From contig JACKDW010000001.1 in NCBI GenBank assembly GCA_020633295.1, forward strand, positions 1,374,651-1,438,650: DNA of 64,000 nucleotides, read 5' to 3'. Below are positions 7,249 through 16,679 of the stretch, one piece after another. The DNA is from Myxococcales bacterium. Lineage in GTDB: Bacteria > Myxococcota_A > Polyangia > Nannocystales > Nannocystaceae. The position numbers and the translations under genes are program-made. Each line of letters begins with the position of its first letter. Position 1 is the first letter of the stretch. The notes beneath the pieces are model-generated. The model searched no databases and was not told the origin of the DNA. It saw only the letters and a program-made list of their open reading frames with translations.

Positions 7249-7270
7249 AACATGACTTTTAAGACATGTT
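7249..7270. promoter_or_regulatory. Copy of ATGTCT/AGACAT near-palindrome
   Basis: Arms AACATGACTT (7249-7258) and AAGACATGTT (7261-7270) are complementary except for one position. The core ACATGACT...AGACAT is shared with the sites at 17589, 41797 and 44669. A run of eight T follows on the + strand, which would look like a terminator, but no + strand gene ends here. Confidence 0.4.
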
Positions 7271-7292
7271 ATTTTTTTTCTGCGTGCGCCGT

Positions 7293-10200
7293 CTAAGACG
7301 CCGCGTCGCTGTCGACGCCGATGGACGCCGCGGTCCCCGCCGCCTCTTCCGGCCCTTCGGCCGACGCCGTCGACGCGCCGGCCTCTCCCGGCGCGTCGCT
7401 AGCCGTACGGTCCGCTCGCCGCGCGAGCGGAAACGAGGCGCACACCCGGGCACCGATCTGGCTGTCGCGGTACATCGGGGGGATTGCCTGCCGATTCACG
7501 AGCTGGGCGGAAATCGAGTCGAAGAAGAACGAGCCGCCGTGCAACACGAACTCGTCGGCGGCGAGAGAGGACACGGTCCACTCCATCATGTTCCCAGACA
7601 TATCGTGGAGACCAAACGGGCTGCGTGAGGTCGGGTGCGAGCCCGGGAGATCAGGGGCCGCCGCGAGCTTATTCTTGCCGTAGGTGATGTCGATGTTCGC
7701 GTCCTCGGGTGTGAGCGAGTATCCGTGCGGGTAAATGCGATCGTCCGCGCCTCGGCTCGCGCGCTCCCATTCGAATTCGCTGCACAGGCGCGCCCCTGGC
7801 ACGCGGCCGGTGGCGTCAAGCCAATTCGTGTAACGCTCGATCTCCCCAACGGTGAGCCCACCGATGGGCAGCTCGTACCAATCTTGGCTGCGCCTGCGCT
7901 CGCGCGCGGGGAACACGATCGGTTCGCCACGCGCGGCCGCGAAACGCTTATCCTCCCGGGTGAACACGAGTTCCCAGGAGCCATCATCCCGCCGCTTCAG
8001 GACCTGCCCGAACTCCCCCTCGGCCACGGGCGCGAGCTCGCCGCGCGCGTCCGACGAGAGCGCCTCCAAGAACTCGATCCACTCGCCGAACGTCGTCTCG
8101 TGATCGGCGATAATATACGCCTCGGTGCTCACGTCGTGGAGGGGCGCGGTCAGGTGGAAGGTCGAGCGTAGCGCCTCCTCACTCGATCCGAACTTCCCGC
8201 GCCCGGCGGGGATGTACACGTAGCCCTCGGGCACAGCGTCGGGCCCCGGGATAGTGATCTTGACCTCGAGTCGCTCACCCCGTGTGAGTTGCAGCGGATA
8301 GACAACCGGCGGCGCGCCATCGGCGGTTATCTCCAGCCGGTACGAACCCCACGCGAGTGAGCGCTCCCCAAGCGGCGCCACGCCAAGCTCCTGGGGCTCG
8401 CCGAGGACGAGGACTCGGTCCTCATTGGATACGTAGCGACGCAGGGTCAGCGCGGCGCCGGCGGGCCGCGTCACCACCGTGAGCGTCGCCGGCATCTCCC
8501 AGCGTCGCCTCAGCGTCCCATCTGGATCGTAGAGCGCGAGGCGCTCGATCTGCTCGTCGACGCGATCACGTGCGTGCACTCGTTCAGCCAGCAGCGCGCG
8601 CTCAAGCAGGACCGAGCCGATCAGCCCGCGGACCTCCTCGCGCCCGGGGTCCAGCGAAAGCGCGATCTCGAGTTCATGCGCGGCCGCCTTGAGCTGCGTG
8701 TCGACCGCGCGTGCGTCCCGGAGCACGTCGCTCCATATCTTGTTGCCCTCGTCGACCTCGCGCGCGTCAAATTGGTCATAGGCCTGGCGCTGCCTGCGTG
8801 CGACTGCCTCGACCTCAGCGCGCGCCGCCCCTGCCACTTCGCTCGCGCGAGCGACGTGAGCGTCGACCTTGGCCTGCAGCTCCAGGTACGCCTGGTAGCG
8901 CACGTAGCCGTAGGCGCCGGCGAGCGTGAGCGGGACCGAGACCGCGACCGCGCGGATGATCAGCTTGCGCCGCGCCACGGCGCGCTCGCTCGCCTCGAGG
9001 AACGCGACCTCGCGCGGCCGCAGCTCCTTGCGCTCGAGCACCTTGGCCTCCTCGAGCTGCTCGGCGGCCCACAGCGCGTTGCGGGGTCGCCCGAGCCGCT
9101 CCCACTCGCCAGCCTGGAGCTCGAGGCGGTGGCGGATCGAGCGGACCTCCTTCTCCTCGTCGAGCCAGCGCCGCAGCGTGCCCCAGCCGTTGATCAGGGC
9201 CTCGTGCGCGATCTCGTGGACGGACCCCTGATCGGTCTCGCGGATGACGAGCAGGCGGCCCTTGACGAGGGCCTCGAGCGCGTGGCGGTTGTCGTCGCTT
9301 TCGCCGACGAGGTCGGCCTCGGTCAAGCTCGCGCGCGTGTCGTCGATGGTCACGAGCCGCATCAGCAGCTTGCGCGCCGCGGTCTGCTGGAGCGCGGGCA
9401 GCTTGCCGATGAGCCCGTCGGCGTGCCGCGCGAGCGCCCCCGTCACGCCGCCGATCTCACGCAGGTCGGCGGGCTTGATCAGCGCGCTCGCCTGGTCGCG
9501 GACCTCCCACAGCTCGGCGAGCGCGAACTGCAGGATCGGCAGGCTGCCCTGGACGCCCTCCTCGACCAGCTCCTCGACCAGCTCCTCGGTCTCGTAGCTC
9601 ACGCCCTGCGTCTGCGCCGGGCCGACGATCGCCTCGCGGATGCCCTCGGGGGCCAGCGGCGTGAGCAGGTAGATCGCGCGCGAGAGCTCTGGCCCGATGT
9701 GCGGGACCGTGGCCGCGCGCGTGAGGAAGTCGCCGCGGACCGTCGCCATGAGGCGCACGCCGGGGATGCCGGCGGCGAACTGCGCGAGGATCTTGCCGGT
9801 GACGCGGGCCTCCTCCTTGTCGGCGATCGTCACGAGCTCTTCGAACTGGTCGATGAACAGCAGCTTGCCCTTCGCGTGCCCGAGCTTCTTGTGGATCAGC
9901 CAGCCGAGCGTGTCGGGCTTGCTCTCGACGAGCGGCAGGATGGTGTCCTCGTTGAGCTCGAAGTGCGAGACCAGCAGCGACTTGAGCGCCTGCAGCGGGT
10001 AGCGCCCGGGGATCATGTTCGCGTAGGCCCAGCTGCGCTCGGGCTCGATCGCGCCCTCGGCCAGGCGCGGCGCCACGCCGGCGCGCACGAGCGAGGACTT
10101 GCCGACGCCGGAGTCGCCGGCGACGAGCACGAAGGACTCGGAGCGCAGGCGGTCGAGCAGCATGCGGATCTCGGCGGTGCGCCCGAAGAACAGGTTGCGG

Positions 10201-11483
10201 TGCTCGGCCTGGAACGCGCGCAGGCCTCGGTACGGGTTGCCCGTGTAGCCCGTCGGCTGCTGGTCGGTCTCGAGCAGGTTCTCGAGCTCGTTGCGCAGCG
10301 CGTCGCCCGAGCGGTAGCGCTCCGCCGGGTCCCGCTCCATGCACTTCTCGATGATCGCCGCGAGCCGCTCGTCGACCTTCGGCGCCTTCTCGCGCACGCG
10401 CGGGATCTCCTGCTCGCGCACGAGCATCGCCAGCTCGAAGGGCGAGAGCGCGGCGAAGGGCGGCTTGCCGACGCACAGGATGTAGAGGAGCACGCCGAGC
10501 GCGTAGATGTCGCTCTCGCGCGACGCGGGCTCGGTGTTCCACAGCTCGGGCGCCATGTAGTGCGGCGTGCCCACGAGCGAGCCGCTCTGCGTCAGCGCCG
10601 AGGGGCCGTGCCGCCAGTCGCCCTCGAGCTTCGCCGCGCTCTCGAGCAGCGCGCTGCGGTGCAGCGTGCCGGCGCTCGGCGAGCGCCGCGGCGTCTCGAC
10701 GCGCGAGCGCTCGACGGTGTCCTCGCGCACGAACTCGTCGACGCTGATCGTCGCGTCGAACGCGGTCTTCTTGCTCAGCCCCTCGAGCGACTTGTGGGCG
10801 CCGGTGACGGGGTTGCGCGCGGGCGCGTCGCTCAGGCGATCGAGCGGGACCGGCGCGGGCTGCTTGCTGGCGCCCTCGCTCATGAGCGCCTCGGCGTCGA
10901 CCTCGAGCTTCGCGAGGCTGAAGTCGACGAGCTTCACCTCGCCGGTCTCCTCGCTGAGGATCGCGTTCGCCAGCTTGATGTCGCGGTGCAGCACGCCCTG
11001 GCGGTGCGCCGTCGCGAGCCCGCGCGCGAGCCCGATCGCGAGCTCGAGCACGCGCTGCCACGGCATCGGCGCGTCGAGCTCGCTGAGGCTCTTGCCGCGG
11101 ATGTACTCGGTGACGAGGTACGGGTGCTCGTCGAGCTCGCCGACCCGGTAGATGCCCATGACGTTGGGGTGCTGCAGCCGCGCGGCCGCCCGCGCCTCGA
11201 TCACGAAGCGCTCGCGCGCGTTCTCCGAGGTCACCGAGGTCAAGAACTTGATGGCGACCGCGCGGTCGAGCAGGCGGTCGTGCGCGAGGAAGACCTGCCC
11301 CATGCTGCCGCCGCCGAGCAGCCTGACGAGCCGGTACTCGTCAAACTCGTCGGGAGGAGTCCACTGGGCGTCGCGCTCGTCGATCATCGGGCTCCCGCTC
11401 ATGGGCGCCGTCACGTCCCTTTGTCGTGGACCGTCGCGCGCGGCCCCTTCTGCCCCTGGCGCCAGGTCCAACGCGATCGGCAC
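7293..11483 (-). CDS. Ser/Thr kinase - STAND NTPase - membrane helix - formylglycine-type (FGE/SUMF1) fusion
   Basis: 1396 residues. Hanks-type kinase (about 49-410): LGGGSMGQVFLAHD, AIKFL, HRDIKLANAI, GTPHYMAPE. The DFG motif reads DFS, and about 115 residues separate it from GTPHYMAPE, a long activation-segment insertion. NPYRGLRAFQAEHRNLFFGR followed by GDSGVGKSS (P-loop, about 455) marks an nSTAND1-type NTPase. A membrane helix lies near 845-870, then a helical and PEGA-like stretch. The last 280 residues are an FGE-sulfatase-type domain (YIPAGRGKFGSSEE; GARLCSEFEWERASRGADD; HDMSGNMMEWT; LHGGSFF). Kinase in the cytoplasm and the FGE-like domain outside is the expected topology. The start could also be the ATG 27 codons later. 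Whether the FGE domain is an enzyme or a binding module is open. Confidence 0.9.
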   Translation of the reverse strand: MPIALDLAPGAEGAARDGPRQRDVTAPMSGSPMIDERDAQWTPPDEFDEYRLVRLLGGGSMGQVFLAHDRLLDRAVAIKFLTSVTSENARERFVIEARAAARLQHPNVMGIYRVGELDEHPYLVTEYIRGKSLSELDAPMPWQRVLELAIGLARGLATAHRQGVLHRDIKLANAILSEETGEVKLVDFSLAKLEVDAEALMSEGASKQPAPVPLDRLSDAPARNPVTGAHKSLEGLSKKTAFDATISVDEFVREDTVERSRVETPRRSPSAGTLHRSALLESAAKLEGDWRHGPSALTQSGSLVGTPHYMAPELWNTEPASRESDIYALGVLLYILCVGKPPFAALSPFELAMLVREQEIPRVREKAPKVDERLAAIIEKCMERDPAERYRSGDALRNELENLLETDQQPTGYTGNPYRGLRAFQAEHRNLFFGRTAEIRMLLDRLRSESFVLVAGDSGVGKSSLVRAGVAPRLAEGAIEPERSWAYANMIPGRYPLQALKSLLVSHFELNEDTILPLVESKPDTLGWLIHKKLGHAKGKLLFIDQFEELVTIADKEEARVTGKILAQFAAGIPGVRLMATVRGDFLTRAATVPHIGPELSRAIYLLTPLAPEGIREAIVGPAQTQGVSYETEELVEELVEEGVQGSLPILQFALAELWEVRDQASALIKPADLREIGGVTGALARHADGLIGKLPALQQTAARKLLMRLVTIDDTRASLTEADLVGESDDNRHALEALVKGRLLVIRETDQGSVHEIAHEALINGWGTLRRWLDEEKEVRSIRHRLELQAGEWERLGRPRNALWAAEQLEEAKVLERKELRPREVAFLEASERAVARRKLIIRAVAVSVPLTLAGAYGYVRYQAYLELQAKVDAHVARASEVAGAARAEVEAVARRQRQAYDQFDAREVDEGNKIWSDVLRDARAVDTQLKAAAHELEIALSLDPGREEVRGLIGSVLLERALLAERVHARDRVDEQIERLALYDPDGTLRRRWEMPATLTVVTRPAGAALTLRRYVSNEDRVLVLGEPQELGVAPLGERSLAWGSYRLEITADGAPPVVYPLQLTRGERLEVKITIPGPDAVPEGYVYIPAGRGKFGSSEEALRSTFHLTAPLHDVSTEAYIIADHETTFGEWIEFLEALSSDARGELAPVAEGEFGQVLKRRDDGSWELVFTREDKRFAAARGEPIVFPARERRRSQDWYELPIGGLTVGEIERYTNWLDATGRVPGARLCSEFEWERASRGADDRIYPHGYSLTPEDANIDITYGKNKLAAAPDLPGSHPTSRSPFGLHDMSGNMMEWTVSSLAADEFVLHGGSFFFDSISAQLVNRQAIPPMYRDSQIGARVCASFPLARRADRTASDAPGEAGASTASAEGPEEAAGTAASIGVDSDAAS

Positions 11484-11510
11484 GTGAGACCTGGCACGTC
11501 GACCATAACA

Positions 11511-11543
11511 CAGGGCCCCCGGACGACGTGTCCGGAGGCCCTG
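11511..11543 (-). terminator. Hairpin downstream of GD-linker lipoprotein
   Basis: 13 pairs with one C-A mismatch (11511-11524/11530-11543) and a 5-base loop. It lies 110 nt downstream of the lipoprotein stop and just before the kinase start. The following bases on the - strand (TGTTATGG) are only weakly U-rich. Confidence 0.4.
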
Positions 11544-11652
11544 CTATGAATCGCGCGGGGCGAGGCCGCGCGCCGCGAGGGCGCGACCCCGCGCGACCTC
11601 GCGTGCGCCTAGCCCGTCGCGCGTGACGACGGCGCGCGCCGTCGTCGATCGC

Positions 11653-12651
<999 letters not shown>

Positions 12652-12758
12652 CCGTTCCTCCAGTGCCCGCGTTGGGGGCAGCGTCCATGCGCGGCTCCGG
12701 GCGTCTTCGGGCCGGCGTACGAATTCTGACAGCGAACCCGCTGTCGGTTCCATAGTAC

Positions 12759-12774
12759 ATGTCCATAAATGCAT
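12759..12774. promoter_or_regulatory. Degenerate copy of ATGTCT/AGACAT near-palindrome
   Basis: ATGTCCATAAATGCAT, preceded by GTAC as in the 44671 copy. Only the outer ATG/CAT and the left arm fit well. It lies upstream of the GD-linker lipoprotein and may overlap its promoter. Confidence 0.3.
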
Positions 12775-12888
12775 CTAAATCGCGGCGGCCGACGAGCCGC
12801 GCGCGCGAGCACGCGTCGCGCGGGGCGAAACGCGACGCTCGTCGGGCGCGCGCGCGCGCGGCTGTGGGTGCTACGCTGACCTGACCCG

Positions 12889-13866
12889 ATGATCGTGGAG
12901 CTCCTCGAGATCGCCGCGACCACGCTCGCGCTCGCGAGCGCGCCGCTCACGAGCTCGCCCCAGACGTCCGAGCCGATCTACGGCGGCACCACCGTGCCGC
13001 CCGAGGCGTGGCGCGCCGTCGTCGTCGTCGACTTCGGCATCGACCTCTGCACCGGCACGCTGGTCGCGCCCGACGTCGTGCTGACCGCGGCGCACTGCCT
13101 GTACTCGCAGCCGCCGCCTCAGCTCATCGAGATCAAGATCGGCAACGACCGCTCGAGCCCCGAGCTGGTCCTGCCCGTCGAGTCCTACGAGGTTCACCCG
13201 GCGTTCTGCGCCAACATCTTCGAATGCGAGTTTGACCTCTACGACTACGCGTACATCGTGCTCGGCGAGCCCGCGCCCGACGACGCCGTGTTCCCCAACG
13301 TGCTCGTCGACCAGGAGGTCTGGGACGAGACGATGTACAAGGACTCGCTCGTGACGCACGTCGGCTTCGGCTACGACGACAGCTTCGTGCGCGGCGTGAA
13401 GCGGATGGTCGAGTTCCCGATCGTCGGCTTCACGCGCAGCGGCCTCGAGTTTCAGGCCGGCGGCGACGGCAAGGACGGATGCCAGGGCGACTCGGGCGGC
13501 CCCGTGTTCGCGCGCACGCGCGACGGCGAGTGGTTCCTCGCCGGCGTGGCCTCGCGCGGGATCAGCTGCGGCGAGGGCGGCTACTTCGGGATCGCGCACC
13601 CGGCGCTGTGCTGGATCGGCGCGGAGCGGGGGATCGTGTGGAACCCCGACGACGATCAGTGCGGCGGCTGCGGCTGCGTGCACACGGACCCGCGCCGTCA
13701 CGCGGCGAGCGAGGGCTGCTCCGTGACGCGCGACGACGCCCCCGCGACCCCGCTGGCGCTGTCCGTGATCTTCGCGCTCGCGCTCGCCCGTCGTCGCCGC
13801 GCTCGACGGCTGCTATCATCGCCGGCGAAGGGTTCGCCACGTGGGCGCGAGGATTTTCGCATTTAG
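12889..13866 (+). CDS. Secreted trypsin-like serine protease with MYXO-CTERM-like tail
   Basis: 325 residues, S1 family. A weak signal peptide is followed by IYGGTTV (the mature start of chymotrypsin-like proteases is usually IxGG). Catalytic His in LTAAHCL, Asp in LYDYAYIVL, Ser in CQGDSGGPVF. Near the C-terminus CGGCGC, a hydrophobic stretch and an RRRRARR cluster resemble a MYXO-CTERM sorting tail, which would anchor or release the enzyme at the surface. The last 40 nt run into the 5' helix of RNA copy D, and the RNA's -10 box lies inside the coding sequence, so the final residues are constrained by or tolerated alongside the RNA gene. No ribosome binding site is obvious; ATG start. Confidence 0.85.
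   Translation: MIVELLEIAATTLALASAPLTSSPQTSEPIYGGTTVPPEAWRAVVVVDFGIDLCTGTLVAPDVVLTAAHCLYSQPPPQLIEIKIGNDRSSPELVLPVESYEVHPAFCANIFECEFDLYDYAYIVLGEPAPDDAVFPNVLVDQEVWDETMYKDSLVTHVGFGYDDSFVRGVKRMVEFPIVGFTRSGLEFQAGGDGKDGCQGDSGGPVFARTRDGEWFLAGVASRGISCGEGGYFGIAHPALCWIGAERGIVWNPDDDQCGGCGCVHTDPRRHAASEGCSVTRDDAPATPLALSVIFALALARRRRARRLLSSPAKGSPRGREDFRI
13811..13819 (+). promoter_or_regulatory. Extended -10 promoter of RNA element D
   Basis: TGCTATCAT, the best match of the four to TGnTATAAT, ends 7 nt before G13827, the first base of P1. It lies within the 3' end of the protease gene. Confidence 0.5.
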
Positions 13867-13956
13867 CTCAATTGGTAGAGCGTTGGATTCTTAATCCGTA
13901 GGTTGCAGGTTCAATCCCTGCGATGCACACAACTTCTTCGGTCGGGCGGGCCCTTC
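13827..13956 (+). ncRNA. Structured RNA with caged tRNA-like domain, copy D
   Basis: P1 pairs 13827-13838 with 13945-13956: 12 pairs, two of them G-U, with a sequence clearly different from copies A-C (GAAGGG against GCGGGG) and matching changes on the far strand. Bulge ACGTG 13839-13843, helix 13844-13846/13941-13943, P2 13848-13853/13935-13940 (6 bp, different sequence from A-C), inner loop with ACAACT, tRNA-like core 13857-13928. The core belongs to another tRNA type than A-C, so the cage and the core are separable. 130 nt. Function unknown. Confidence 0.75.
13857..13929 (+). tRNA. tRNA-like core of copy D, anticodon CUU (Lys-like)
   Basis: TTAGCTCAATTGGTAGAGC, anticodon loop TTCTTAA with CTT at 13890-13892, and T arm GCAGG-TTCAATC-CCTGC closely follow a bacterial Lys tRNA. 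The acceptor 13857-13863/13922-13928 pairs only at positions 3-7; the two end pairs are mismatched and no CCA is encoded. A scanner would probably call tRNA-Lys(CUU), but the ends argue against a normal one. Confidence 0.5.
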
Positions 13957-14092
13957 ATGATCTCCGCGTCGACGCCCGGGCGACCCCTCGCCCGCGTCGA
14001 CGCACCACTCGACCCGACGCCGCGTCTCGAGGGTCGCCGCGCTCAGGCCGCTCACATCGCGCGCGGACGGAGCGAGCGCCGGGCCTGCTACG

Positions 14093-14932
14093 ATGCGGCC
14101 CGTGACGACGCCGCCGCTCGGCCTGATGGGTCCACCCGGACGCCCGCCGCTCCCCCCGGCGCAGCTTCGCGCGCTCGTCGGAGACTACCGCCGGCGGCTG
14201 ACGCAGTGCGTGCCGTGGAACCCGGCGATGAAGTGGCAGCCGCAGCTCAACCTCCAGGGCGCGACGTACGGCATCCGCGAGCTGTTCCCGACCGTCGGCG
14301 CGTCGCTCGATCCCGTGCACGCGCTCGCCGAGGGCCTGTACGTCGACTCGCCCGGCGGGTCGTTTCGCTACTGCGTGCGCGTGCAGCCGCGCGGCCGCCC
14401 GCTGCTGACCTGGTGGGGCTCACAGGTCGGCACGGTCATCTTCGACGCGCCCGTCGGCATCCCGGCGCTGTTCCAGGCCCGCCCCGGGCGCGCCCCCGAC
14501 GATCCAGAGCGCTGGAACGAGCACCCGTGGATGTCGCTGACGCCCGGGGAGTACCTGACGCTGCGCCCGGGGACCCGGATGGCGCGCGGGCACACGATCG
14601 TCGCCGGCCTCGGGCTCGCGCACCAGCTGATCGAGGTCACGCGGCGCCTGCAGGTCAAGCGCGTCACGCTGGTCGAGCTGAGCCAGGAGCTCGTCGACTG
14701 GCTGATGCCCGTCGTCACCCCGCTCCTGCGCAAGCCCGTCGACGTCGTCGTCGGCGACGCCTACGAGGTCATCCCGCAGCTGCGCGCCGACGTGGCGCTG
14801 GTCGACATCTTCCCCGGCTACGGCAACGCGCAGGCCCAGGTCGCCGAGCTCGCCGCGCGCAGCCCGGGGATCAAGAAGTTCTGGGGCTGGGGCACCTCGG
14901 AGATGAGCGGCCGGCGCCTGCGCAGCCGCTGA
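14093..14932 (+). CDS. Spermidine synthase-like / class I methyltransferase-fold protein
   Basis: 279 residues. The C-terminal half carries a Rossmann-type nucleotide site: HTIVAGLGLAHQLIEVTRR (Gly loop), VTLVELS (acidic residue after strand 2), DVVVGDAYEVIPQL and ADVALVDIFPGYG. This order is that of spermidine synthase-like and related SAM-binding proteins. The N-terminal half (WNPAMKWQPQLNLQG) has no motif I recognise. No partner gene for polyamine synthesis is adjacent, so the substrate is open. The start is uncertain: no Shine-Dalgarno is visible before this ATG, and GTG 9 nt later is possible. Confidence 0.55.
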   Translation: MRPVTTPPLGLMGPPGRPPLPPAQLRALVGDYRRRLTQCVPWNPAMKWQPQLNLQGATYGIRELFPTVGASLDPVHALAEGLYVDSPGGSFRYCVRVQPRGRPLLTWWGSQVGTVIFDAPVGIPALFQARPGRAPDDPERWNEHPWMSLTPGEYLTLRPGTRMARGHTIVAGLGLAHQLIEVTRRLQVKRVTLVELSQELVDWLMPVVTPLLRKPVDVVVGDAYEVIPQLRADVALVDIFPGYGNAQAQVAELAARSPGIKKFWGWGTSEMSGRRLRSR

Positions 14933-14987
14933 TTCGCGCCGGCCCTCGCTCGACATTCCCCCAAGGCCAGAGAGCACGCACGAGGCC

Positions 14988-16667
14988 ATGCCGTACGAGA
15001 CCCACGAAGTCCTCAACCAACCGCCGCCGCTCGCCGGCTACAACCTGTTCACGAGCGACGCGCCGCTGCGCGACGCGATCCTGCGCGCCGGGGTCGACTG
15101 GGCGCGCGAGCGCCTGACTCGCTACGGCGCGGAGCTCGGCGCGCCCGAGTTCATCGATCAGGGTCGCCTCGCCAACGAGCACCCGCCGCGGCTGCGCACG
15201 CACGACCGCTACGGCCGCCGCATCGACGAGGTCGAGTTCCACCCGGCCTACCACGCGCTGATGACCAAGGGCGTCGCGGCGCGGGTGCACGCGCTGCCGT
15301 GGATCGAGTCGCCGCCCGCCGGCGCCCACACGGTGCGCGTCGCCCAGCACTACATGCTCACGCAGATCGAGGCCGGCGTCGGCTGCCCGCTGACGATGAC
15401 CTTCGCGGGGCCGCCCGCGCTGCGCAAGCAGCCCGAGCTCGCCGACGAGTGGATCCCGCGGCTCGTCAGCGACGAGTACGACCCGCGGATGATCCCGCCC
15501 GAGCGCAAGCGCGGCTGCCTCATGGGCATGGCGATGACCGAGAAGCAGGGCGGCTCGGACGTGCGCGCGAACACGACCCGCGCCGCGCCGGCGAGCTCGC
15601 GCGAGGGCCCGGGCGCCGAGTACCTGCTGACCGGGCACAAGTGGTTCTGCTCCGCGCCCATGTGCGACGTGTTCCTGACGCTCGCGCACACGCGGCGCGG
15701 CCTGACCTGCTTCCTCGTGCCGCGCTGGCGCCCCGACGGCGTCCGCAACAACCTCCGCATCCAGCGGCTCAAGGACAAGCTCGGCAACCGCTCGAACGCC
15801 TCGAGCGAGATCGAGTACGACGGCACCTGGGCGCGCATGGTCGGCGACGAGGGCCGCGGGATCCCGACCATCATCGAGATGGTCAACCACACGCGCCTCG
15901 ACTGCGTGGTCGGCTCGGCCGGGATCATGCGGCAGGCCGTGGCTCAGGCGCTGCACCACGCGCGGCACCGCAGCGCGTTCGGCAAGCGCCTCATCGAGCA
16001 GCCGCTCATGCGCAACGTGCTCGCCGACCTCGCGCTCGAGTCCGAGGCCGCGACGACCACCGCGCTGTGGCTCGCGGGCACCTACGAGCGTGAGGACGCG
16101 CGCCCGCTCTCGCGCGTCGCCACCGCGATCGCCAAGTACTGGGTCTGCAAGCGCTGCCCCGGGCTGGTCTACGAGGCGCTCGAGTGCCACGGGGGCGCGG
16201 GCTACGTCGAGGAGTCGATCATGCCGCGGCTGTACCGCGAGGCGCCGCTGAGCTCGATCTGGGAGGGCTCCGGCAACGTCATGTGCCTCGACGTCCTCCG
16301 CGCCATGTCGCGAGAGCCAGACTCACTCGCGGCGCTGCTCGCCGAGCTCGCGCGCGCGCGCGGGGCCGACCGCCGGCTCGACGCGCACCTCGATCGCCTC
16401 CAGGCCGCGCTCGCGGACCAGCGCGAGCTCCAGCACCGCGCGCGCGCGATCGTCGAGGCGCTCGCGCTCGCGCTGCAGGCCGGGCTGCTCGTCCGCCTCG
16501 CGCCCGCGCCGGTCGCCGACGCGTTCTGCGCGGCGCGCCTCGGCGGCGCCTCGGGGCTCGCCTACGGCGCGCTGCCCCCCGGCGTCGAGCTCGACGCGAT
16601 CCTCACGCGCGCGACGCCGGAGCTGGAGCCGCGCGACGCCGAGCGGCCGCCCGAGCGCGAGTACTGA
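14988..16667 (+). CDS. aidB: AidB-like acyl-CoA dehydrogenase family protein
   Basis: 559 residues, close to the 541 of E. coli AidB and longer than ordinary acyl-CoA dehydrogenases. AidB features: PPLAGYNLFTSD near the N-terminus, the FAD-site region GMAMTEKQGGSDVRANTT, GHKWFCSAPMCD, RLKDKLGNRSNASSEIEYDG, and the late ALECHGGAGYVEESIMPRLYREAPLSSIWEGSGNVMCLDVLR. In E. coli AidB is a DNA-binding flavoprotein of the adaptive response to alkylation; the family's natural substrate is unsettled. The gene is followed after 12 nt by the convergent end of the AgmX-like gene. No Ada-type regulator is nearby. Confidence 0.9.
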   Translation: MPYETHEVLNQPPPLAGYNLFTSDAPLRDAILRAGVDWARERLTRYGAELGAPEFIDQGRLANEHPPRLRTHDRYGRRIDEVEFHPAYHALMTKGVAARVHALPWIESPPAGAHTVRVAQHYMLTQIEAGVGCPLTMTFAGPPALRKQPELADEWIPRLVSDEYDPRMIPPERKRGCLMGMAMTEKQGGSDVRANTTRAAPASSREGPGAEYLLTGHKWFCSAPMCDVFLTLAHTRRGLTCFLVPRWRPDGVRNNLRIQRLKDKLGNRSNASSEIEYDGTWARMVGDEGRGIPTIIEMVNHTRLDCVVGSAGIMRQAVAQALHHARHRSAFGKRLIEQPLMRNVLADLALESEAATTTALWLAGTYEREDARPLSRVATAIAKYWVCKRCPGLVYEALECHGGAGYVEESIMPRLYREAPLSSIWEGSGNVMCLDVLRAMSREPDSLAALLAELARARGADRRLDAHLDRLQAALADQRELQHRARAIVEALALALQAGLLVRLAPAPVADAFCAARLGGASGLAYGALPPGVELDAILTRATPELEPRDAERPPEREY

Positions 16668-16679
16668 CGCGCGCGCCGG

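Larger units (their letters stand above)
6737..7292. other. Intergenic region, AT-richer than its surroundings
   Basis: 556 nt without a credible gene, between the end of the large kinase and the start of the ADYC lipoprotein, both on the - strand. It holds a terminator candidate, a 14-bp palindrome near the lipoprotein start, and one copy of the ATGTCT/AGACAT near-palindrome. Much of it is clearly poorer in GC than the chromosome. Confidence 0.5.

Noticed and set aside
7249..7280. Intrinsic terminator on the + strand (hairpin plus eight T)
   Set aside because: No + strand gene ends before it; the hairpin matches the palindrome seen before other genes, so a regulatory site is more likely, though the T-run is notable.
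8574..11549. 991-codon + strand open frame opposite the kinase/FGE gene
   Set aside because: Mirror of the - strand coding bias; no recognisable domain.
13903..15117. 404-codon + strand frame through RNA copy D and the next gene
   Set aside because: Low-complexity Arg/Ala/Pro sequence, and it overlaps the better-supported spermidine-synthase-like gene in another frame.
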